Of a DNA stretch of 8,962 nt, positions 1 to 5,350 are shown one piece after another (within the stretch, counting starts at the first letter, position 1; every line of letters starts with the position of its first letter). Under the pieces are notes generated by a model, which saw nothing but the letters and a program-made list of their open reading frames with translations, was not told where the DNA came from and did no database searches. Source of the stretch: RGVD01 sp040403075 (GTDB lineage: Bacteria > Bacteroidota > Bacteroidia > UKL13-3); the NCBI GenBank assembly GCA_040403075.1, contig JBBALJ010000114.1, forward strand, positions 1-8,962, read 5' to 3'. A program made the position numbers and the translations under genes.

Positions 1-133
1 GCATATTTTTAATGATACTTAAGGTTTCGAACACTTATGATTGCAAATCCCGAATGGCAGTGGTCTTAGACTATAATATATGCAATCGCTTAAAATATTT
101 TTTTATGCACTACAAATCTTTATTCATAATACG

Positions 134-141
134 TAAATTTG
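134..141 (+). promoter_or_regulatory. Candidate -7 promoter element of the toxin-antitoxin operon
   Basis: TAAATTTG matches the Bacteroidota -7 consensus TAnnTTTG exactly. It ends 21 bases before the antitoxin ATG, which would give a short leader. No TTTG or TTG is seen at the usual distance upstream (about 19-21 bases), so the -33 box is weak or absent. The octamer GTAAATTT, which overlaps the element, recurs 14 bases later (133-140 and 147-154). That could be an operator for antitoxin autoregulation, but this is inference. Confidence 0.4.
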
Positions 142-162
142 GTGCAGTAAATTTTTGTAGAA

Positions 163-372
163 ATGGATTATTTATTAAAAATCAACAATACAAGTAAAGC
201 CAAGTCATTGCTTCAGTTTCTAAAAAATATTGATTTTATTGAAATTGAAAAACATGATACAATGAAAGAGTGGAAGGATATTGTTAAAGAAGCAGAGAAC
301 TCAAAGTCGATTCCGTTAGCAAAAGCTAAAAATGTAAGAGACACATGGAAGAAGGAATTGAAATCGAAATAA
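163..372 (+). CDS. Type II antitoxin of a RelE/ParE-type toxin-antitoxin pair
   Basis: This 69-residue protein would bind and neutralise the toxin encoded directly downstream and probably represses their shared promoter. Residues 4-30 follow the pattern of small Bacteroidota antitoxins: a short strand (LLKIN), a helix carrying KAKSLLQFLKN, then a second strand (FIEIE). The rest is charged and helix-prone, ending in a lysine-rich tail that would be the toxin-binding segment. The ATG at 163 is chosen because the conserved-looking N-terminus begins there and a TAnnTTTG element lies just upstream. The gene overlaps the toxin by 28 bases (345-372), a typical coupled antitoxin-toxin arrangement. 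The assignment rests mostly on size, context and the downstream toxin, because antitoxin sequences are poorly conserved. No classical DNA-binding domain is obvious by eye. Confidence 0.75.
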   Translation: MDYLLKINNTSKAKSLLQFLKNIDFIEIEKHDTMKEWKDIVKEAENSKSIPLAKAKNVRDTWKKELKSK

Positions 373-671
373 AAGAATACGCTTTACAGCAACTTAAAGA
401 AGAATATAATTATTTTTATACAGAGTATTCAGAAAAGTATGCTGACACGTTTTATGATTCCTTCTTTCAAGCAGTTGAAAGAATATTACCACATTATTTA
501 AGTCATCCGGAATGCAGATTTCATACAACCAAAAACAAATCAAACAGAAATGTTATTTGGGAAAACTACTTGATAGTTTATAAAATTAAAAAGAGTAAAA
601 TAGAAATACTTAGTTTATTTCATACCAAACAAAATCCAAAGAGATTAAAGAAAGTCAAAAGGGTAAAATAA
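345..671 (+). CDS. RelE/ParE-family toxin
   Basis: This 108-residue protein has the RelE/ParE fold signature. Helices at residues 10-50 carry the pattern YFYTEYSEKYADTF and end in the family motif RILPHYLSHPECR (46-58). A strand region follows with R68, then NYLIVYKI (74-81) and IEILSLFHTKQNP (86-98). The Tyr/Arg/His-rich C-terminal half and the HTKQNP end are characteristic of this superfamily. Family members are either mRNA interferases (RelE-like) or gyrase poisons (ParE-like), and the sequence alone does not decide which. The length is normal for the family and the ORF is intact, so it appears functional. The ATG at 345 lies inside the antitoxin gene, suggesting translational coupling. 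A strong terminator follows about 180 bases downstream, at 850-885. Confidence 0.88.
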   Translation: MEEGIEIEIKEYALQQLKEEYNYFYTEYSEKYADTFYDSFFQAVERILPHYLSHPECRFHTTKNKSNRNVIWENYLIVYKIKKSKIEILSLFHTKQNPKRLKKVKRVK

Positions 672-721
672 TTCTTCACTAAAAGTTTTGCATGATATTT
701 CATCATTATTATTTGAATGAG

Positions 722-766
722 GTCGGTGTTATAGCGCAGCGTCATCGAGCGCCTAATTTCTGCGAC
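722..766. other. GC-rich, inverted-repeat island in the non-coding stretch after the toxin gene
   Basis: The 672-903 interval contains no gene I can support. Within it, 722-766 is about 56% G+C by hand count, against very AT-rich flanks. It contains the inverted pair CGCAG (735-739) and CTGCG (760-764) and two copies of AGCGC (733-737, 748-752). It could be a small structured RNA, a remnant of a mobile element or recombination site, or a decayed tRNA-like piece. Its 5' half resembles a tRNA D-arm (TAGCGCAG...GAGCGC), but no matching anticodon and T-arm follow. No function is assigned. Confidence 0.3.
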
Positions 767-805
767 TTAAGATGATAAATGAATTGTGATATTTAACTAT
801 TTAGT

Positions 806-823
806 CCAAGCTTGGGGTTTACT
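806..823. repeat. 18-base near-identical copy of a site in the ABM-like gene (5205-5222)
   Basis: CCAAGCTTGGGGTTTACT at 806-823 differs by one base from CCAAGCTTGGAGTTTACT at 5205-5222, which lies near the 3' end of the ABM-like gene. Both copies contain the 10-base palindrome CCAAGCTTGG. Read in the frame used by the gene, the 806 copy gives QAWGLLSK where the gene encodes QAWSLLVE. That would fit a decayed fragment of a related gene. Chance similarity or a shared binding site are the alternatives. Confidence 0.4.
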
Positions 824-849
824 ATCTAAAACTAGAATTTTCTTTCCAT

Positions 850-885
850 AAAAAAAGCCTTGAACATTTGTTCAAGGCTTTTTTT
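850..885. terminator. Bidirectional intrinsic terminator
   Basis: A perfect hairpin has the core stem AGCCTTGAAC / GTTCAAGGCT around the four-base loop ATTT (866-869). It is flanked by a 7-base A run (850-856) and a 7-base T run (879-885), so it can work in both directions. On the minus strand it lies just past the stop codon of the lipoprotein gene (stop at 904-906). On the plus strand it is the first strong terminator after the toxin gene. Confidence 0.9.
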
Positions 886-903
886 ATTTTAATTGGATAA
901 GTC

Positions 904-1746
904 CTATTTATAAGTAGTGTTTCCGTTTACGAAGTAGTATTTTGTGCCTACTTTGCTCCAAACTACAGCAGCTACTTGCAGATTTGCAGCTTTCCATGCA
1001 GTTGGAATGGTAACTGAATAGCTTTTCTTAATTTCTTTTTTAGCCGTAATAGATCCAGTAGCCAATGAATCACCAAAGGTTTTGCTTGCACTACCACGCA
1101 ATACATGGTTGTGAACTTGATCTTTTTTGATAGTACCATCGGCTTTGTTTTGTGGTGAAACAATTCCGTCTTCTAAAATGTAAACAGCCATGTAATAGTC
1201 ACCTTTAGTATCTAAGAAAAACTTAGAGTTAACATCAAAAGTTAATTTTGCATCAGCAGTTTTTAAATTAGAAATGGTGGTTCCAACAATTACATCTCCA
1301 GCAGCTGAATCAACCAAGGCGCTAATAATTTTACCGGCTGTAGCGTTTGTATCAGAATAAACACCTGCAGGGAATAGCAAACCATTACCCATGGTTATAC
1401 GCGGAACTGAATTTGAAGTAAATGGAGCATATTTCATTAATTCATCTCCGGTAGCACACGAAAGTACATCTCCAGAATGAACACTCATTGGTATCATATT
1501 GTTATTACTAATTTCTACTGCTCTGTTGAAGCCAGGAATACCATAAGAACCGCACGGAGGGCACCAAGTGCCTGTAATGTCCATTACCAACTCTTTGTTC
1601 ACTTGAACGTATTCAATAGTAGGATTTACAGGAGGGTTTGTTGTATTGTTATTATTGTTAGTTGATGATCCATCACTTTTAGAACATGATACAAGTCCTG
1701 CGGAAAGTGAAAATAAAACAGAAAGTGTAATAATTGTTTTTTTCAT
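904..1746 (-). CDS. Omp28-like, thioredoxin-fold lipoprotein
   Basis: This is a predicted 280-residue envelope lipoprotein. Residues 1-20 form a signal peptide (KK, then a hydrophobic run) ending in the lipobox L18-V-S-C21, so C21 would be lipidated. An Asn/Thr/Pro-rich linker (about 26-43) leads to the folded domain. The segment around TWCPPC (60-65) is a thioredoxin-type redox motif with C62 and C65. A V114-P115 pair sits where thioredoxins carry their cis-proline, and C97 is a third cysteine. The domain resembles the Omp28-related family of Bacteroidota outer membrane proteins, whose molecular role is not well established; a thiol-disulfide role is inference from CPPC. The ATG start gives a proper signal peptide. 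The gene has its own promoter-like sequence at 1769-1799 and ends at the terminator at 850-885, so it is probably monocistronic. Confidence 0.82.
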   Translation of the reverse strand: MKKTIITLSVLFSLSAGLVSCSKSDGSSTNNNNNTTNPPVNPTIEYVQVNKELVMDITGTWCPPCGSYGIPGFNRAVEISNNNMIPMSVHSGDVLSCATGDELMKYAPFTSNSVPRITMGNGLLFPAGVYSDTNATAGKIISALVDSAAGDVIVGTTISNLKTADAKLTFDVNSKFFLDTKGDYYMAVYILEDGIVSPQNKADGTIKKDQVHNHVLRGSASKTFGDSLATGSITAKKEIKKSYSVTIPTAWKAANLQVAAVVWSKVGTKYYFVNGNTTYK

Positions 1747-1768
1747 TTTTATTAAGAATTAGTTAAGA

Positions 1769-1799
1769 CAAATATGATTATATTTCTGAAATAAACAAA
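1769..1799 (-). promoter_or_regulatory. Bacteroidota-type promoter of the lipoprotein gene
   Basis: On the minus strand, TTTG (plus-strand 1796-1799) is followed after 19 bases by CATATTTG (plus-strand 1769-1776). The latter matches TAnnTTTG at all but the first position. The spacing is that of Bacteroidota housekeeping promoters. The element ends 22 bases before the lipoprotein ATG, giving a short AT-rich leader. The rest of the 1747-1882 gap shows nothing else convincing. Confidence 0.5.
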
Positions 1800-1882
1800 T
1801 CATTACTAATATTTTAGAAAAATAATTTTAAAATGTTGCTAAATAATGAGATAAAAGGGCAATTGAAGTTGTTTAATGGAAT

Positions 1883-3055
1883 TTAACCAATTCTTTTGTT
1901 TTGGAGAAAGAACAACATTTTTAACATAATTCTGTAGATAAAATAGCCTATCGCATTAGTAACATTCTTAATTATATTCTCTCGCTTATCTAAGCTATGA
2001 CAAGTAATCTCAGTACAGTCTTTTTTAATGATTTCATTTATTTGAAACTGCGTATTTAAGCAAAATGCCTCGTCAATTATTTCAATATTACATTCAATAC
2101 TTCCAAAATCGCTAAGATGATTAAGGTTATAGGAGCCAATATTTACAATATTTTTATCAATGCTAGCTAATTTTGCATGCAATACACTTTCCCTCCATTC
2201 ATACACTTTAATGCCTGATTTTAATAAATCGTTTAATAGATAATCTGTTGCATGTTTTGCTATTCCCACGTCCGAAATTGCTCCTAAAATTATCTGAACC
2301 TTTACACCTCTCCTTACTGCCTTTTTAAGCAGTCTTTTAAGAGAAAGGGAAGGTATAAAATAACTTGTAACGAGGGTTATTTGCTCTTCAGCGTTTCTTA
2401 TTTGTGATTTATATTGTCTAGTTATCCCAAGTTTTGCCTGTATCCAATTGTTTTGCAATACCCTTGCAATGATTGATCTGCCTGCTTTTTCATTAATGAT
2501 TGTAGGCTTGTTACTTTTTGTTTTTTTTGATTGAGCTTTCCTTAGAGTTTGAATACATATTTGGTGTAAATCTAACAGTAGGTTTCCTTCAATATTTACA
2601 GCAAAGTCAAGCCAAGGTGTTAGCTTATCGAAGAAGCTGTAATTATTCGAAATATTGATGCCTCCCAATAGGGCATACTTTTTATCAATGCTAATAATTT
2701 TATGATGCATTCGAAGGCCCATTTTGAAAAAATTATTAAACTTAATAGGGGAGTAGAAGCACACTTCAATTCCATTTTTAATTAATTGTTGTAGCCATAT
2801 CCTGTTGAAGTTTTTGCTTCCATAGGCATCCAAAACCAAATAAATTTTAACTCCTCTATTTGCTGCAATTATTAGGGAGTCTCTTACTTTTTCGCCTGTT
2901 TCGTCAGGTTCAAAAATATAAACTTGAAGGTGAATTTCAGTTTGCGCTTTTTCTATCAGCTCAAGTAGTTTGGAAAAATATTCATCACCACTTCTTAGCA
3001 ACTCGATTTTGTTGCCATAGCGAAATGGATATACACCAAGTTTTGATTTATACAT
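1883..3055 (-). CDS. Phospholipase D-superfamily enzyme, cardiolipin synthase-like (two HKD motifs)
   Basis: This 390-residue protein has two complete PLD catalytic motifs. The first is H117-x-K119-x4-D124 followed by GGIN (131-134); the second is H293-x-K295-x4-D300 followed by GSYN (307-310). The N-terminal half also has the expected LQVYIFEPDETG segment (43-54), and both lobes carry a RGVKI/RGVKV strand. This is the bacterial cardiolipin synthase architecture, joining two phosphatidyl groups at the membrane. It lacks the N-terminal transmembrane helices of ClsA-type enzymes and resembles shorter ClsB-like forms. A hydrophobic stretch at 369-385 could anchor the C-terminus. Other PLD-family reactions cannot be excluded. 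The gene lies 62 bases downstream of phoH on the same strand with no strong promoter or terminator between them, so cotranscription is likely. The ATG at 3055 fits the family's start. Confidence 0.85.
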   Translation of the reverse strand: MYKSKLGVYPFRYGNKIELLRSGDEYFSKLLELIEKAQTEIHLQVYIFEPDETGEKVRDSLIIAANRGVKIYLVLDAYGSKNFNRIWLQQLIKNGIEVCFYSPIKFNNFFKMGLRMHHKIISIDKKYALLGGINISNNYSFFDKLTPWLDFAVNIEGNLLLDLHQICIQTLRKAQSKKTKSNKPTIINEKAGRSIIARVLQNNWIQAKLGITRQYKSQIRNAEEQITLVTSYFIPSLSLKRLLKKAVRRGVKVQIILGAISDVGIAKHATDYLLNDLLKSGIKVYEWRESVLHAKLASIDKNIVNIGSYNLNHLSDFGSIECNIEIIDEAFCLNTQFQINEIIKKDCTEITCHSLDKRENIIKNVTNAIGYFIYRIMLKMLFFLQNKRIG

Positions 3056-3117
3056 TTTAACATTTAATATTGAAAAGCACCTAACTAAATAAAAGTATTT
3101 AGAATAAAGGATTTTAA

Positions 3118-4062
3118 TTATCCATTTTTATCATAGGCTTTGATAATATCTTTCACTAATTTGTGTCTAACTACGTCTTCATAGGTAAGGTATTGAAAGA
3201 CAATTCCATCAATGTTTTCAAGAATATTTACCGCTTTTACCAAGCCTGAATGTTGTTTTTTAGGTAAATCAATCTGTGTTAAATCTCCTGTTATGATAAA
3301 TTTGGCATTAGGTCCCATTCGAGTCAAAAACATTTTAAGCTGAAGGTCGGTAGCATTTTGAGCCTCATCCAAAATAACATAAGCGTTATCTAATGTCCTT
3401 CCACGCATAAAGGCCATAGGCGCAATTTCAATAACCCTTGTTTCAATGAATTGCTTTAGCTTTTCAGGTTGGATCATGTCATCTAAAGCATCATATAACG
3501 GACGTAAATAAGGGTCAATTTTTTCCTTTAAATCTCCAGGCAGGAATCCTAGGCTTTCTCCAGCCTCTACAGCAGGGCGGGCTAAAATAATGCGTTTTAT
3601 TTCTTTGTTCTTTAATGCTTTTACTGCAAGTGCTACTGCGGTATATGTTTTTCCAGTACCTGCAGGACCAATGGCAAATAAAATGTCGTTTTTTGCTAGT
3701 AATTCAACCATTTTGCGCTGGTTGGGTGTTTTGGCCCGGATGATTTTACCTCCATTGCCATGAAGAATTACATCATTATTTTCAGTGGCCTGTAATTCGG
3801 TTTCAGAGGCCATTCCTGAGAATAAGGCCTGCATTTGAACTTCACCTATACTTCCAAATCGGTTCAAATGCTTGATAAATTTTTCAAGCTTATCTTCAAA
3901 AATATCCATTTCAGTGTCATCGCCACTCAAAAAAATATTATGACCGCGACTTAAAATTTTAAGTTTTGGAAAATGGGTTTGAAAGGTTTTTAGGTGCTTA
4001 TTATGAGAGCCCCACAATTGGGCAGGCTCAATATCTTCGATTAACAGTTCTCGTGAATTCAA
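3118..4062 (-). CDS. phoH: PhoH-family ATPase
   Basis: This 314-residue PhoH/YbeZ-like P-loop protein has Walker A GPAGTGKT at 132-139, Walker B YVILDEAQN at 228-236, and the family motifs RPAVEAGE (162-169), PYLRPLYDAL (184-193) and GDLTQIDL (259-266). The preceding 110 residues match the usual PhoH N-terminal region. Family members are cytoplasmic ATPases linked to RNA metabolism and, in many bacteria, to the YbeY RNase; no ybeY is present here. The start is a TTG codon: no in-frame ATG exists between the upstream stop (4081-4083) and M52, and starting at M52 would remove sequence that looks family-conserved (IEPAQLWG...FPKLKILSRG). The gene is divergent from the SAM hydrolase gene and probably leads a unit with the PLD gene downstream. 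Confidence 0.93.
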   Translation of the reverse strand: MNSRELLIEDIEPAQLWGSHNKHLKTFQTHFPKLKILSRGHNIFLSGDDTEMDIFEDKLEKFIKHLNRFGSIGEVQMQALFSGMASETELQATENNDVILHGNGGKIIRAKTPNQRKMVELLAKNDILFAIGPAGTGKTYTAVALAVKALKNKEIKRIILARPAVEAGESLGFLPGDLKEKIDPYLRPLYDALDDMIQPEKLKQFIETRVIEIAPMAFMRGRTLDNAYVILDEAQNATDLQLKMFLTRMGPNAKFIITGDLTQIDLPKKQHSGLVKAVNILENIDGIVFQYLTYEDVVRHKLVKDIIKAYDKNG

Positions 4063-4088
4063 ATTATGTTTTGTATGGTGTTAAAGTT

Positions 4089-4096
4089 TATTTTTG
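4089..4096 (+). promoter_or_regulatory. Candidate -7 element in the divergent intergenic region
   Basis: TATTTTTG matches TAnnTTTG exactly and lies 29 bases before the TTG start of the SAM hydrolase-like gene. A TTTG at 4070-4073 is the nearest -33 candidate, but the 15-base gap is shorter than usual. It would drive the plus-strand genes from 4126 onward. I found no equally good element for phoH on the other strand; TAAATTCG, read on the minus strand, is a weaker candidate. Confidence 0.35.
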
Positions 4097-4125
4097 CTCG
4101 AATTTATAAAAAATAGAATTAATAA

Positions 4126-4917
4126 TTGCCACTAATTAGCATTACATCCGATTTTGGTTCTGACAGTCACTATGTAGCTGCATTAAAAGCGCATATTATG
4201 CATCTATTGCCGAGTGTTTCGATTTTGGATATAAGCCACAATATTACTTCTCATAACATTCTTCAGGCGGCATTTGTTGTGAGAAATTCATATAAAAATT
4301 TTCCAAAAGGATCTGTACATCTTATAGCGGTAGATAGTAATATTCATAAATACAAAAAGTATTTGGTTTTGGAACACGGAGGTCAATATTTTATTACCTC
4401 GGATAATGGGATTGCCGATTTACTTTTTGACATTAATCCTAGTTCAGTTTGGCAATTTGCAGATGATTTGATTGTAAAGGATGATTTGTTTCCAGAAAAA
4501 AATGTTTGGGCTAAAGTCGCAATTGCTTTAGTTTCTAAACAAAATATTGAAACATTATTGAGGCCTAATGTTGGGCATCGTAAAATGCAATCATTAAAAC
4601 CTGTTGTAAGTGATGATAAAATAATTGCCAGTGTCATATTTATTGATACTTACCAAAATGCCTTTTTAAATGTTAACAAATCTGAGTTTGAAAGAGTGCA
4701 AAATGGAAGAAATTTTAAATTGTACTATGCGCCTAGGCATCCAATTATTGAAATTAATAAGACTTATTCTGATGTGCCAGAAGGGGATGAGCTAATTTTG
4801 TTTAATGAAAATGATTATTTAGAGATTGCCATTAATAAAGGTAAGGCAGCTTCACTCTTAGGTCTCAAGTTGGGCAATCAGGTTATTATAGAATTTGATA
4901 AAGCGACAATTGAATAG
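4126..4917 (+). CDS. SAM hydrolase / SAM-dependent halogenase-like (DUF62) family protein
   Basis: This 263-residue protein belongs to the DUF62 family, whose members cleave S-adenosylmethionine to adenosine and methionine or, in specialised forms, make halogenated adenosine. The N-terminal domain shows ITSDFGSDSHYVAALKAHI (6-24), ILDISHNI (33-40) and NFPKGSVHLIAVD (58-70). The C-terminal barrel begins near IFIDTYQNAFLNV (171-183), corresponding to the usual IDxFGN segment. The Asp of the family's Asp-Arg-His triad appears to be D70, but by eye the Arg position holds Lys (K77/K78). The FHGRDVF segment that supplies His reads FPEKNVW (122-128). The activity is therefore uncertain. The start is TTG: an in-frame TAA sits immediately before it, and the family N-terminus begins here. 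The ABM-like gene follows after 30 bases, which suggests an operon. Confidence 0.85.
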   Translation: MPLISITSDFGSDSHYVAALKAHIMHLLPSVSILDISHNITSHNILQAAFVVRNSYKNFPKGSVHLIAVDSNIHKYKKYLVLEHGGQYFITSDNGIADLLFDINPSSVWQFADDLIVKDDLFPEKNVWAKVAIALVSKQNIETLLRPNVGHRKMQSLKPVVSDDKIIASVIFIDTYQNAFLNVNKSEFERVQNGRNFKLYYAPRHPIIEINKTYSDVPEGDELILFNENDYLEIAINKGKAASLLGLKLGNQVIIEFDKATIE

Positions 4918-4947
4918 ATCTTGAAAGAAATAGTAAAATGAATAAAA

Positions 4948-5244
4948 ATGATAAATCGAATTGTTAGAATGAGTTTTGAGCCCCAAAAAGTAGATGATTT
5001 TTTGGCTTTTTTTGAAACAGTAAAAGCTCAGATTGCTGCTTTTGAGGGCTGTGAGGGCTTGATTTTATTAAGAGATGCTCAACTTCCTAATGTACTATGC
5101 ACTTACAGCTATTGGCAAAGTGAAGCACATTTGAATAAATACAGGTACTCTCCTTTGTTTAAGGATACTTGGACAAAAACCAAGTCAATGTTTAATGACA
5201 AAGCCCAAGCTTGGAGTTTACTTGTTGAACAAAAAGTGAAGTAA
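4948..5244 (+). CDS. Small ABM-fold (antibiotic biosynthesis monooxygenase-like) protein
   Basis: This 98-residue protein has the dimeric ferredoxin-like ABM pattern. A first strand (INRIVRMSF, 2-10) is followed by a helix (KVDDFLAFFETVKAQIAAF, 14-32), then EGCEGLILLRD (33-43), a strand TYSYWQSEAHLNKYRYSP (52-69), and a final helix and strand ending in AWSLL. Proteins of this size include cofactor-free monooxygenases, heme-degrading enzymes and many members with no known substrate, so no reaction is assigned. The ATG at 4948 is preferred over the ATG at 4938, which opens another frame that soon stops. The gene is 30 bases downstream of the SAM hydrolase-like gene and probably cotranscribed. 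Bases 5205-5222 near its 3' end recur, with one mismatch, at 806-823. Confidence 0.78.
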   Translation: MINRIVRMSFEPQKVDDFLAFFETVKAQIAAFEGCEGLILLRDAQLPNVLCTYSYWQSEAHLNKYRYSPLFKDTWTKTKSMFNDKAQAWSLLVEQKVK

Positions 5245-5350
5245 TACCACTAAAATGTACAATTAACATGCACATGCTATAAAACTGCCATCGATAGTTA
5301 AATTATTGTGGACAGTGTCTATTACTTTCGTTACCAAATACTTTCTTGAT

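Noticed and set aside
39..87. Inverted pair GATTGCA (39-45) / TGCAATC (81-87), and the nearby bases GCAAATCCCGAA as a possible palindromic-repeat remnant
   Set aside because: Seven-base arms 35 bases apart are too weak, and no second copy of the sequence is present in the window.
12..197. 61-codon plus-strand frame at the window start
   Set aside because: It shows no recognisable domain, has an unlikely composition, and overlaps the antitoxin gene and its promoter in another frame.
3085..3102. Hairpin CTAAATA-AAAG-TATTTAG between phoH and the PLD gene
   Set aside because: The stem is all but one A-T pair and is not followed by a T run on the minus strand, so it is not supported as a terminator.
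5322..5329. TACTTTCG as a -7 element for the LysM gene
   Set aside because: It has one mismatch in the conserved TTTG part and no TTG at a suitable upstream distance.
5306..5350. 15-codon N-terminal extension of the LysM protein from a TTG
   Set aside because: It would place a polar segment before a clean signal peptide; the ATG at 5351 gives the normal exported N-terminus.
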